Origin: Chromera velia
Lineage: Eukaryota; Sar; Chromeraceae
Assembly (NCBI GenBank): GCA_018398765.1
Contig: JAHBMJ010001399.1
Coordinates: 10,001-31,196 of the forward strand
DNA: 21,196 nucleotides
Direction of reading: 5' to 3'
The notes below the pieces were generated by a model. It was not told where the DNA came from. It saw only the letters and a program-made list of their open reading frames with translations, and searched no databases. The number at the start of each line of letters is the position of its first letter. The first letter of the stretch is position 1. Shown here in pieces: positions 1 through 9,245 of the stretch. Both the position numbers and the translations under genes were made by a program.

Positions 1-421
1 GCGCGTGGTCCGACTTGTAAGTGCCCCACAAGAGTGCATGCATTTCCGGGCCCGGCTGCGCGTGCGGAGGGGCCCGCATGCAAAGTGGTGATGCTGCATG
101 GGCTTTTTAATTTTTTTGGAGACTGCAGCTCTAGTGGCAGAGATCGACGTTTGCGGGATCTTGTGTGGAGTCACTGACTTCACACGGGGGTAGCTGGTCT
201 GGTAGAGGTACGACAGAGCAGGTAGAACGCATGTCTTGACACAAGCCGGGCTGTACATAGACCGAGGGACGGTACATGTGAGGCGCGACGAGACAGTCTT
301 TGGGTGGAGAGCGTGCTGCTCTTTCACTCTCTGAAGAAAAACAACAGTCTCCTTTTCCGTTCCCTCCCCGATGAGCGCCCGATAAGAATTTGAGGAATTC
401 GGTATCTGTGTCAGTGAGTAG
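1..421. other. Upstream region and 5' UTR of the tetraspanin-like gene
   Basis: No gene is supported here. The stretch holds mixed GC-rich sequence, a short T-rich run near 105-118 and the presumed 5' untranslated leader of the gene starting at 422. An open frame on the minus strand (131-550) has a basic, Cys/Pro/Arg-rich composition typical of chance translation and overlaps the start of the real gene, so it is not called. No clear TATA box was recognised. Confidence 0.5.
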
Positions 422-2323
422 ATGGCGACGGCCTACCCACAGGGGGGGAGCTTCGGCTCCCAAAGAGGGGGCAATCTTTTCGCAAAGCAAGCAGGACCGC
501 CGCCGGGTGGTGCACAATATCCCTCGTTGTATCCGTCCGTTCCCCCCCAACAGGATCAGTCAGGTGGCATGAAGAAAGGAGGGGGTTTTGGTAATGATGA
601 TGAAGTGATGGTAGAACAGAGCACGGTTGAGAACATCTTTGTGGTATCTGCTCTCATCGTCTTGTTATGCCTGATGTTCACACCAGTCTACCACGCCTCA
701 ATGCTACTGACCAGTTTTGCCTGGTTGAAGTTCTATGGGAATCCTCTCCCCATTGCAATGATCTGCGTTCTGGGGGGTATCCTCCTTTTCTTCACCTTTG
801 CCATCATTATCATGTACAAGTGCGTCGCGGGTCGAAAGAAGCTGTTGGGAGACAGCAGCATCTTGATGATCGCCATGACCTTTGTGAGTTGCTTCGGTCT
901 GGTGAACCTGATCTTCGGGATGCAAATCCTCAGCATGAGCGCCACCAAATACAACGACTTCACTTCTCGGTGTGGATCCACAGCAGATGTCAGTCGCCCC
1001 TCTCATTTTCCTTTCTCTGTTTTTTTTTTGCTGCTTACTTGGTCTCCAGTTCATTTCCCGCAGTTAGCGTCTCCCCCCCACTTCTGCCTGATTTCTGTCG
1101 ACTCCGGCCAAACTCCTCCATCCATGCATCTGTGTGATTTCAGAGGACGTATCGCCACATTTTGCGGTTGACATTGTTGGACCTTTGAAAATTGTTCTTC
1201 TGTTCTGCAGACGACGAACTATCAAAATGCGTGGACCACGCTGTACGCTCTCCGTCAAACGACGGGGTGTGCAAACCAGCTGAGCGTGGAAAGCTGCACA
1301 GGCTTCGAGGCAACAGACGAGTCCAACTTCCTCAAGTCACTAGAGGAACATTACGCATGCTGGGGGTTTTGTTATCTGGCACCAGTACTGAACGGTTCCG
1401 CCATCAACACAATGCTTCTGCATTTGCCGTCTCTCTCCTTCCTCGAGGAAGAAGAACCAGAGACGGAGATGGGGGGAAGTTCGCTTTCCGGGGCCATCTC
1501 TTCACCCCGCAAAGCATCCGCGGGAGCGTCCAGCTCCCCCAACTCCCCTCCCTGTGCGCCAGCCAGTCTTGCAGACCAGTTCAGAAATCAACCCTGGCTG
1601 CTTCCCGCTTCCGAGTGGAACTCCCCCTTTTTCATTGGGCGGGCTGCCAGTCGTATTGCCTCCTGGATTGCAGAGGAGTGGTACAAAACAGACGCACAGG
1701 TGCCGTCTCTGGAGGGAGTCAGCCCCGGGCAGTTGTCTTCCCCCAGCGCAGTGAGGGTAGGGAGTGGGTCGCAGAGGAAGGGAAAGGGGGGGGCGTTGAA
1801 GGACTCCAGTGCCTTGATGCCTCCTCAGCCACCCCCGAAGTCCCCCCCGAAACCTGTATTCTCACCCCCCACGTTCCTTCAAATGAGCACGAACAGCACC
1901 GTCGCATCTGCGCCCCCTGTTCCCCTCCAGCGTGAGAGAGAACCCCCAGTCGTCGCATCTGTCCCTCTCAGTCCGTCCCTCAGTGGGACAGAGGGGGGGA
2001 CAGAGGGGGGTAGCAACTTGAAGAGCAGCAGCTTCGTGTCGACACCTGCACACGCACACCCCGGGGGGCCCTCCGCCGTCTCCCATGTGAGTGCCGGTGT
2101 GGGTGTGAAGGCAACAACTGTACTGTCTGCAACTGCGCCCAAGTCTCTGTTCTCAACTAGAAACCCCTCGAATCAGTGCGGTTCGATGGTGGCAAATGAA
2201 TTCAAAACTTTTGGAGAGGGGGTGGGGTCACACCTGTTCTACATGGGCATTTCCTTGATCTTCGTGGGTGTCCTTGCGGGCTTCCTGAAGATGCTGGCAC
2301 TCTGCCGCACCCCGAAGGAATGA
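422..2323 (+). CDS. Tetraspanin-like four-pass membrane protein (two exons, ~559 aa)
   Basis: Joining 422-988 to 1211-2323 gives one frame of about 559 residues. The N-terminus (1-65) is a Gly/Pro/Gln-rich cytosolic tail. Hydrophobic segments lie at about 72-98, 108-132 and 146-170; the fourth is close to the C-terminus (about 530-551), followed by a short basic tail ending at TGA 2321-2323. This 3+1 arrangement with a large loop between segments 3 and 4 is that of tetraspanins, which organise membrane microdomains. The loop carries cysteines at about 184, 209, 218, 239 and 243, and one more just before segment 4, but no canonical CCG motif. The loop is about 360 residues, far longer than the usual 100 or so, because of a Ser/Pro/Gly-rich insertion (roughly residues 255-500). 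The start ATG at 422 is followed by G and is the first in the open frame. Alternatives: another four-pass family, or further introns inside the low-complexity part; that part stays open with no stop, so I treat it as exon. Confidence 0.75.
989..1210 (+). other. Intron of the tetraspanin-like gene
   Basis: A 222-bp spliceosomal-type intron begins GTCAGT after codon GAT and ends TTCTGTTCTGCAG, with a T-rich stretch near 1019-1030. The donor and acceptor are both phase 0, so the loop-coding frame continues directly. Unspliced translation runs on to a stop at 1169-1171 and loses the fourth membrane segment, which supports the intron. Confidence 0.75.
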
Positions 2324-2348
2324 GGTGGGAAGAGGGGAGGGAGATTGG

Positions 2349-2367
2349 GGGGGNGGGGGGGGGGGGT
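2349..2367. repeat. Poly-G homopolymer with an ambiguous base
   Basis: A run of G is interrupted by a single n at about position 2355. This is a sequencing or assembly uncertainty, and the true length of the run is unknown. It lies just after the stop codon of the tetraspanin-like gene, so it does not affect the coding sequence. Confidence 0.9.
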
Positions 2368-3042
2368 GTCGCTTTTTCGGGGTCGGAAGTCAGTAAAGGG
2401 TGGGGTTGGGCTGTTGGTATGCCGTGATCATTCATTCTCTTCTCTTGATTCTGTCTCTTTCTGTGTCTCTGCCTCTCCCTTTTCTCGACTGCACGCGCGC
2501 AGTCACTGTAAGTAAACCCTCAACCACACAGACAGACCACGAAGCATAACGACCCTGCTGGCGTGGGTCCAGTACAGCTCGAAGGCAGACAAGCAAGCAA
2601 ACAGTTTCCTCCCTCTTTACATTGATGCGAGAAAAGTCACTCGTCCGTCTGTGGGTCGTCTCTTTGGGATGTTCTCGTAGGCGGGAGTGGGATGAGAAGG
2701 TCGAGAATGAATGCATCAATCAGTTGGCTTGAGGACGTGTAAAGGAACTGTCGGTCCCTGCCTATCTTGTCTGTCTGGCGGACGGACTCTTCGACTCGTC
2801 TGTCTGTTTTCCCCTCATTTTCCTTCGTATCTTCCTGCGACTACACTCCTCCCTGTTTCTTCTCCTCTTGCTTTGCGATCGGCGCAAGAGTTTCTTTCTT
2901 TCTCTCGTTCTTTCTTACTTCCTTTCTTGCTGCTTTCTTTTTCTGCCTCTGCGTCTGATGAAGAGGGAACAGGAGGAAATGAGCGGAGGCTCGCGACTGG
3001 CGAGGAGGGGAAAAGAATAAAAGAGGGCAAGCTATGTTAAGT

Positions 3043-3089
3043 CCACACATTCACACACACACACACACACAGACACAAACACACACATT
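3043..3089. repeat. (CA)n microsatellite
   Basis: A run of CA dinucleotides, about ten uninterrupted units with imperfect flanks (CACATTCACACA..., CAGACACAAACACACACATTC). A simple repeat in non-coding DNA. Confidence 0.9.
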
Positions 3090-3694
3090 CAGTCAGTCAC
3101 CTTCTACAGAGACGGCGAAAAGGGGAGAAGAGAGCAACCCAATCTTCAATCAATTGATGGACCTCTCTCACTCTTTTCCCCTCATTGACTGATCAATCGA
3201 TCAGGCGTGTGGATTCAGCAGAGAGAGCAGGGAGGGCCGCGAAGACAGTGAACAGCGTGCGTGCTTTTTTGGGCGGGCAACGTAGTCGCAGATCGAAAGA
3301 AACGCTTGCAAATGCATACGCCGACGCGGGAAAGCTCTTTGGATCACTATTTCGATCATGCCGGCTGTGGAATGAATCGGCTCCAATGATCCCACTCAGA
3401 TGTTGACGTGTGCATGTTGATCAACATCCTTCGGGGTCCCATTGAATTGTCGGTTGAGGCCCGAATTCAATCCAGCTTTGATAAAGCATGCAGTCACTTG
3501 ATCCGGCTCGCTCGATCGGGAATACAGATCGGTCAATAAACAGAAGCCAGGCAGGTTGTACCTCGTCCATCTGGGACCATCCCTCCGATTCCCTCGTCCG
3601 TCCGCGTTCTACTTAGCTTTTCAGTATATTATTATTATCACTTCTTATCTAGGCCCTGCGGTCTATAAATAAAAAAATGATTTAAAAAAAGTTA

Positions 3695-3775
3695 ATTTGA
3701 TTGATTGATTCAAGTTGATTGATTGATTGATTGATTGGTTCTGTGCTACGCCTTCCCGCTACGTCAAGGTGTTTA
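3695..3775 (-). mobile_element. Second, strongly 5'-truncated LINE 3' end with (ATCA)n tail
   Basis: On the minus strand a GTAGCGGGAAGGCGTAGC-type block (around 3746-3772) is followed by repeated AATC units (about 3697-3737). The same order, a GCGGGAAGGC block followed by an ATCA-type tail, occurs at the 3' end of the large LINE at 3923-3977. The most economical reading is a dead-on-arrival LINE copy that kept only its extreme 3' end. Its upstream limit is uncertain; it may reach about 3870. Confidence 0.55.
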
Positions 3776-4233
3776 GCAAGGTGTTTGATTTTTGTTCCAT
3801 TATTATTTATTGAATAAACAATTAACTGTTTAAGAACACCTATAAGAACACTTGTTTTAGGATAGGATAGGATTTATGTTTCGGGTCACCCCGTGGTCCA
3901 CTGCTGGGCCTCGACTTGCACCGTTGATTCATTGATTGATGGATATGTTCCGCCCTAGGGCCTTCCCGCTATATCTATTTGTCGCCAGAGCTAGCAGGGC
4001 GGGGCGTTCCCCAGCCTAAGCTGAGGTATCTGACCCCACCCCCGGGGCCTGCCAGAGTCTGGTAGTCTGTTGCCCTGCATGGCCGCTGCTGTATGATTGT
4101 TCGTTGTTCGAGCTACGGCTCTGGATCCGTGTTGGCTTTCCAGCTTGAAAATCGATCTGAAACGGCATGCAATTTGGGCTTCCTCGATCTTCTTATTCGC
4201 TTTATCAATCTTCTTCTGCGGCTCCCTCCTTCC

Positions 4234-4593
4234 CTACCCTAACGCTCCTTCGGTCGTCTTTAAGTTATCAATCTTCTCCTCATATTTTTTTGTTAGTCTC
4301 TCGATCGCCAGCTGCCTTCCGGTGATTTCTGCATGTCTGGCCACCAGAGCGTCTCCCTCTATGTGTCCATACCGTCCTCGACACTCCTCAAACACCCTCC
4401 GTCTGAATAACGCCCATCCCAAAGACTCATCCACTGCGGCATGACATTTATTCATACAACAGAGTTGTCCCTTTTTCTCTCTTCTCTGTTGAGCCCCTCT
4501 CTTTCTGTGGCTGCTTTTCTGGCTCTTTCTTCCATCTTGTTGTTCCATTTCTCTTCTATCTTCCTGAATATCTCTGCTCTCTCTCTCTGTCAA
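4234..4593 (-). pseudogene. LINE ORF2 C-terminal tail fragment
   Basis: A 119-residue frame that continues the LINE protein after the zinc knuckle. The overlap with the previous frame around 4556-4593 shows a frameshift: the knuckle frame ends REREQ..., and the shifted frame continues with the same Arg/Glu-rich composition. It is basic and Lys/Glu-rich with a predicted coiled-coil feel near the C-terminus (KKYEEKIDNLK). The stop at 4234-4236 is a plausible original end of ORF2. Confidence 0.55.
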
Positions 4594-4828
4594 AAACAGG
4601 ACATTCTGTCACCAGATGGATTTCATCTTCCACCACCTCGATTCCCAACCACCCTCGACAGAACTGGCACGTCCTTTTCTGTAACGGCACCTTCTCTCCC
4701 CCCCTTACCAGAATTTTTCTCTGAGTCGCAGCCACAACCCTGTCTCCCACCTTGCATACTGCTCTCCTCCTGTGTTCCGATCGCGGAGCCACTCTCATAT
4801 AGCAAAAAGGGGCTCTCTGCTTTGTCCC
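4556..4828 (-). pseudogene. LINE ORF2 zinc-knuckle fragment
   Basis: The frame contains C-Q-F-C, then E-D-E-I-H-L-V-T-E-C-P about 15 residues later, which is a C-x2-C...H-x4-C zinc-knuckle pattern found at the C-terminus of many LINE ORF2 proteins after the reverse transcriptase. Its first two codons (GGG ACA, 4828-4823) are the same six bases that end the other half of the ORF at 7320-7315, so this is the direct in-frame continuation of the protein before the LTR element inserted. Confidence 0.8.
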
Positions 4829-5282
4829 TTCTGTCCGGCCACCTTATGGCGTCCAGACAGAAGGTAAAGCGAGGATAAGAACCTTAGGAAGAATCTGATC
4901 TAGAAGAGGAATGTGAGTAACACTCAGTCAGGCAACAGTTTACAGAAAGTTTATCTCTAGAGCGATCTGGAATTTCAATCAGCTAGGTTCATTCTATCAT
5001 TGCACAATTTCTACTTATGCTCCCCTCTGTTCCTCTCTCTCAGAGTCTCAGACTCCCGATCTATGACAAACAGACATCAGACTCAAACGATGCTATCCAT
5101 TGCTCGAGTGACATGTTGCATGCTTAAATACGAAGGTCAGACTCGATTTCAATGACTTTAATCGACGTGCGTGACACGTACGAAGCAAAGCGCGGCGGCG
5201 GAATGTGGCGCGGCACGCTGGCTCACTCAGTCACGGCGCATGCGAAGGCTCAAAGGGCGGCGCTACAGGGTAGGACTCCACA
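4829..5282 (-). repeat. LTR (3' LTR in element orientation)
   Basis: 454 bp, ungapped match to 6861-7314 with 12 differences. Its left boundary is ambiguous by six bases: including TGTCCC at 4823-4828 would give the usual TG...CA ends, and the other LTR is preceded by the similar TATCCC. The same six bases can equally be the target-site duplication. Confidence 0.9.
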
Positions 5283-6860
5283 GATCCCCCCCGGCCACGG
5301 ACAGGAAAATCGCGTCCTCGCGATCAACAAATGAAGAGACCAAGCATGAGCTTCAATGCCCAAAGTGGATCTCATCCAAGTCGCCGTAGACATTGTCAGA
5401 GCTTCAAAAACTTCATCTCAATGGCATTCGTGTCAAAATATTCAAGGCGCCACGTACATCAGAACAATCTCAAAGCGCCACGATGTGTGAGGCGTGCTCG
5501 CAAATCCAAGATCACCCAGAGATAGGCACATGATGCAGATACTGGTGGCACCAATAAAAGCACCTGTTCAGCGCCTGTGTATCATGTCGTTGACCGGAAG
5601 ACTCGATCGGAGTCATGGGTTCCCAGCATCAGCTAGTTCAGGAGCACGGCGGCCGACGTGTGCATCCAACTCGGCGTCATCGAATTGTTAACAGCTGCAA
5701 AGGGATGTAGAGAAAAAAAAAGGGTGCAGCTACACACTGCTCCACTCATGGCTTTCTGAAAGCCTGTTTGCATGTCGGCCATCCTCGTTCTCACTAAGCT
5801 ACCATGCCAAACCAAGTAACTTTAGAACACTCTGTCACGACCTCACTCCTCGAGATACATTGCTCTGATTCTTCAATCGTTTGCTTCATGAGCAGCCATC
5901 ACCAGCTTCAAATCCTTCCACCTTCTCACTGTTAGTTGAGAGGAACGGTGCAACCGGGGTTTACCAACTCATCACAGGGGAACCCGGCCATGCGGCAGTA
6001 GTCACACACTTGACTTTTCGTACTTCAGGTCTGCCGTTCCCTCAGGGGCATCAAATACATCCAATGCCTCCTGGCTCAACATGAAGATCGAAAGTGTAAG
6101 TCTTCTCAGCTTCTGACAGCGTGTCACTCTGCAGCAAAAAGAACTCTCTCAGCTCTGCTCTTTTGGAGGGAAGTCCCGACGACTTCATGTGCATGTGTAC
6201 ACAATAGATGGAGTGGTTGTAAGGCCGTGGCACACTCAGCCTCCTGCTAAGCGCCCATACCTTTCGCATCATTTCAATATAAAAGGATTATCGCACAAAG
6301 GTGCCAACCACCATGAATAAGTGCACACACCGCCTGACAGAGTCAAACCACATGCGGACAGTCGTTCATGTACAGACACGCACACAGCAAACAGCGAGTC
6401 AACACCGGACATACACACGCCGGTTCCGATCGATCAGGTACAGAACTAGTCATACACTCACAGAACAGCAAGCAAAAGAAGCAATCTACTTGCCGTTTCA
6501 TTTGCGATATACTCGTAGACGGCAATCTCCGTGAGACGGAGTCACTCGAAAGTTCAAGCAACACCAACCAACATCTCCACGATCGGTTCCATGCATGCAG
6601 AGGTCTCCGATCCACTTCTCCAATCAGGAACGCCACCCCAAGTTCCCAGTCCACCACGATGATCTCAAAAAGAGGGCTCCGGGCAGCTTGGGACGTAAGG
6701 GAACGCTGAATTCCCCTACTCACGGTCTTTGCCTGACCGTACCCGTATCGTTGCAATCGGCTTTCAACTGTTGCGCAAAAGGAAGATCTGATCTCCATCA
6801 CAGAAGGTACACGAAAGTCGATACTCATCGAGCTGAGCGTTCACCACAATGTTTTATCCC
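5283..6860. other. Internal region of the LTR element
   Basis: 1578 bp between the LTRs. No retroviral-type domains are visible in any frame. The only notable frame is the sense-oriented one at 6343-6828. Other frames are short and compositionally unremarkable. GC content and short CGATCG motifs resemble the surrounding genome. Confidence 0.7.
6343..6828 (-). CDS. Unrecognised 161-aa frame in the LTR element, sense orientation
   Basis: ATG at 6828 lies 32 bases inside the 5' LTR in element orientation, where a gag start would be expected. The frame stays open for 161 codons. I do not recognise a domain: there is no zinc knuckle (CX2CX4HX4C) or protease motif. Composition is Arg/Ser-rich in the first half and Cys-rich in the last 40 residues. 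It could be a gag remnant, a short peptide gene or chance; the position and orientation are the only arguments for it. Confidence 0.25.
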   Translation of the reverse strand: MSIDFRVPSVMEIRSSFCATVESRLQRYGYGQAKTVSRGIQRSLTSQAARSPLFEIIVVDWELGVAFLIGEVDRRPLHAWNRSWRCWLVLLELSSDSVSRRLPSTSISQMKRQVDCFFCLLFCECMTSSVPDRSEPACVCPVLTRCLLCACLYMNDCPHVV

Positions 6861-7314
6861 TTCTGTCCGGCCACCTTATGGCGTCCAGACAGAAGATAAA
6901 GTGAGGATAAGAACCTTAGGAAGAATCTAATCTAGAAGAGGAACATGAACAACACTCAGTCAGGCAACAGTTTACAGAAAGTTTATCTCTAGAGCGATCT
7001 GGGATTTCAATCAGCTAGGTTCATTCTATCATTGCACAATTTCTACTTATGCTCCCCTCTGTTCCTCTCTTTCAGAGTCTCAAACTCCCGATCTATGACA
7101 AACAGACATCAGACTCAAACGATGCTATCCATTGCTCGAGTGACATATTGCATGCTTGAATACGAAGGTCAGACTCGATTTCAATGACTTTAATCGACGT
7201 GCGTGACACGTACGAAGCAAAGCGCGGCGGCGGAATGTGGCGCGGCACGCTGGCTCACTCAGTCACGGCGCATGCGAAGGCTCAAAGGGCGGCGCTACAG
7301 GGTAGGACTCCACA
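6861..7314 (-). repeat. LTR (5' LTR in element orientation)
   Basis: 454 bp, about 97% identical to 4829-5282 with no gaps. All 12 differences I could count are transitions. It ends CCACA before TGTCCC, the likely target duplication and the resumption of the LINE coding frame. Confidence 0.9.
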
Positions 7315-8089
7315 TGTCCCTATTCTCTCTCTGTCTGTTTTCATTGTCAAGCCAACCTTTCTACCTGCTCTATCTTTAAACAAAGAAAGGTGGAGACGGT
7401 TTCCGTTTGAGACCTTTCTGTACACGTCAGCCATCATTACTCCTGTTAGTTCTGCCTTCTCCTGACTGCTCTTCTCTCTTATGTTTCTTTCTATTCTATG
7501 TGCAAACGCCTTTCTCTTTTTCTCGTCTAGCTCATTTTTTGTTCTCTTCAGCAGCCATCTCTCTATCCCGTCCACCCTTTTGTTGACTACCTGTGTTCCT
7601 CTCTGCCATGCGCTTCCTTTTAGTCTTTTTTTTGCAAAAGGGTGCATTCCTCTGTCTGTGTAGAGTGCCTATGCATATTGCTTCAGATGAGGGAAAAGAT
7701 GAAAAGGATGCATTCCTCCCCCCCCCCCATTTCGTTCTCTACCCCCTCTCTCAGGTATATAAGGATTGTCTGCCCTACCGCTTCGTTTTTTTTCTCCTTT
7801 AAAGTCTTCCTTGCCTACTGGATCGTTCTAAAAGCCACTTTGAGATCGATTGGAATGAAATCTCCTTCCATCATCAGGGTATCACAATTTTCTTTCTTTC
7901 TCAAACGCAAAACAAACCTGACAAATCTTTTTTACTTCTCGTCGAATTCTGCATACACGCGCTATCTGGGCATGTATAGATTTCACATCCATACAACCAT
8001 ACGGCGCGCACTGTCTGTTTAAATATATTGAAGCAATCAGCGGGTGGAATCCCTCCCTCTCTTCCGATCTTCCCCATCAGTCCCTGCAT
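7315..8089 (-). pseudogene. LINE ORF2 region between reverse transcriptase and zinc knuckle
   Basis: Two main frames carry it. The one at 8089-7901 has a KQTVRAVWLYGCEIY-like segment, matching the conserved 'LYG(A/C)E' region found after the LINE reverse transcriptase thumb. The one from 7647 to 7315 is basic, with WQRG..VN.RVDGIERWLLKRT. Between them the frame is broken by stops near 7660-7890. The 7647-7315 frame ends with ..RERIGT exactly at the LTR element boundary. Confidence 0.65.
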
Positions 8090-9223
8090 GCATGCATCTC
8101 TCTGCTTTGATTAACCGCGCCTCCATCATGGTCTCTAGGTTGCAGTCGGTGGATAGGACTAGTCCTAGGTAGGGTTGCTCTCTTGCTTCTTTCATCACTA
8201 TCTCCCCCAGTCTAACTTCTTCTTTCTCTCTTGATACGATGCGGCCAAACCGGACCAATCTCGACTTATCAGAAAATAGAAGACGGAGAGGTTTTGCAAA
8301 GGCTACAAGGTTCGAAAGAAGAAGGTTCAACTATCTATCCGAGGATTCGAGGAGTATTGTGTTATCTGCAAACAGGGGGGCAAGGAAATCGACCTACCTC
8401 CCATTTTCTCCTGCCGGCACCTTTTACCTCTGTCTATCGGTCTATCATCTCTGTCCTCTCCTCTTTCCTACTTCCTCTGGCAAGTCATATATGTACACAG
8501 AGTAAATGGAAGGGCCACTCGGGCCTCCTTGCTTAAGTCCCTTGTCTTCCGGGTACCACACGCTCGTTCTCTTCACCCGTGCCCTCACTTTTTCCAGAGA
8601 GGCCTCAACCCATCTGATCAGACCTTCTTCCACCCCTGCCTTTCTCAATTTCTCTTTCAACTTTTCCAGCCTCACTTCGTCGAAAGCCCGTGTGAACACT
8701 GTGAAGTCAACAAAGGCAACACTTCAGCAATAATAAACAGCAAAAGAAAAATTGCATCGCATGTGCCTGCTTTTTTCTTGTATGCAAACTGCTATGACGT
8801 CTGTCTAGCTTCCTTCTCCACCTTCGTTCTCATGATCATGTCCCCCCATTTTGTATCTGCTACCACCAGGTGCACTCCCTTCCATCCCCCAAGCAGTGCA
8901 AATGACTTACTCAGTTTTGGAAGAGCCGTCACTGGCAAGTCATTCCACCCTTTCGGCTACCAGCCGAAACGATATGCAACATTAATTAGCAAAACATACA
9001 AAAATACTAGCTCAGTCAATTTTTCTATCGTTCTCAGTATTTCTGGGGGCATTCCGTCCTTCCCAGCGGCCTTTCTGGGGTTACCTGCTCTTTTTATTGC
9101 CTTCCTTACCTCCGTCTCCTCTGCTATATGCCATCCTTTCTCCTTAATCGCTCTATTCACTGTCGTTTTTCCTTCTCGTTCCCTCTTTCTCTCTTCTTTC
9201 TCTTCCTTTGGCAGCTCGTACAT
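8037..9223 (-). pseudogene. LINE reverse transcriptase, broken, active-site Asp replaced
   Basis: Several frames together show the LINE-type order: KAAGKDGMPPEIL (RT block 0/1, about 9060-9025), WKGVHLVVADTK (block 2, about 8890), QFAYKKKAGTCDAIF (about 8790-8750), FVDFT...TRAFDEV (block 3, first catalytic Asp region, about 8725-8680), KGLKQGGPSGPSIYSVYIYDLPE (about 8545-8470, matching the GxxQGxxxSP-type block), then LFADNTILLE (8361-8372 encodes FADN) where FADD/YADD is expected. A thumb-like stretch at 8330-8037 (EQPYLGLVLSTDCN) follows. At least three frameshifts or stops, plus the Asp-to-Asn change, mean it cannot make active enzyme. Confidence 0.85.
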
Positions 9224-9245
9224 TTGTTTAAAACCTTCTGCTACT

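Larger units (their letters stand above)
2324..3690. other. Non-coding intergenic stretch, low complexity
   Basis: No gene is supported. It begins with the presumed 3' UTR of the tetraspanin-like gene and a long G homopolymer (about 2349-2367) containing one undetermined base. CT-rich tracts (2440-2490, 2880-2950), a CA microsatellite and several copies of GATCGATC-like palindromic motifs (3190-3540) follow. Open frames inside (for example 2711-3040) are compositionally biased CT-tract translations. Confidence 0.55.
4829..7314 (-). mobile_element. Non-autonomous LTR retrotransposon nested in the LINE
   Basis: Two 454-bp direct repeats (4829-5282 and 6861-7314) flank 1578 bp with no recognisable gag, protease, reverse transcriptase or integrase. 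Orientation is judged minus: reading that way each LTR begins TGTGGAGTCC, a G7 run followed by ATC (5292-5283) sits directly before the 3' LTR as a candidate polypurine tract, and TGGTGAACGCTC lies a few bases inside the 5' LTR as a weak candidate primer-binding site (about 6844-6833). Both outer ends abut TGTCCC (4823-4828 and 7315-7320), the likely 6-bp target duplication. The internal length suits a TRIM/LARD-type element mobilised in trans. Confidence 0.85.

Noticed and set aside
2711-3040. 109-residue plus-strand frame
   Set aside because: Arises from CT-rich tracts in intergenic DNA; Ser/Leu/Phe-rich with no domain.
4823-4828. No target duplication, with TGTCCC being part of the LTR
   Set aside because: Considered because it gives TG...CA ends and the other LTR is preceded by TATCCC. 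The in-frame continuity of the LINE with a single TGTCCC favours a target duplication, although the ambiguity remains.
5152-5334. Duplicated small frames starting MTLIDVRDTYEAK in both LTRs (5152 and 7184)
   Set aside because: The duplication simply follows from the LTR repeat. The frame is antisense to the element, short and Arg/Ala-rich, and ends differently outside each LTR.
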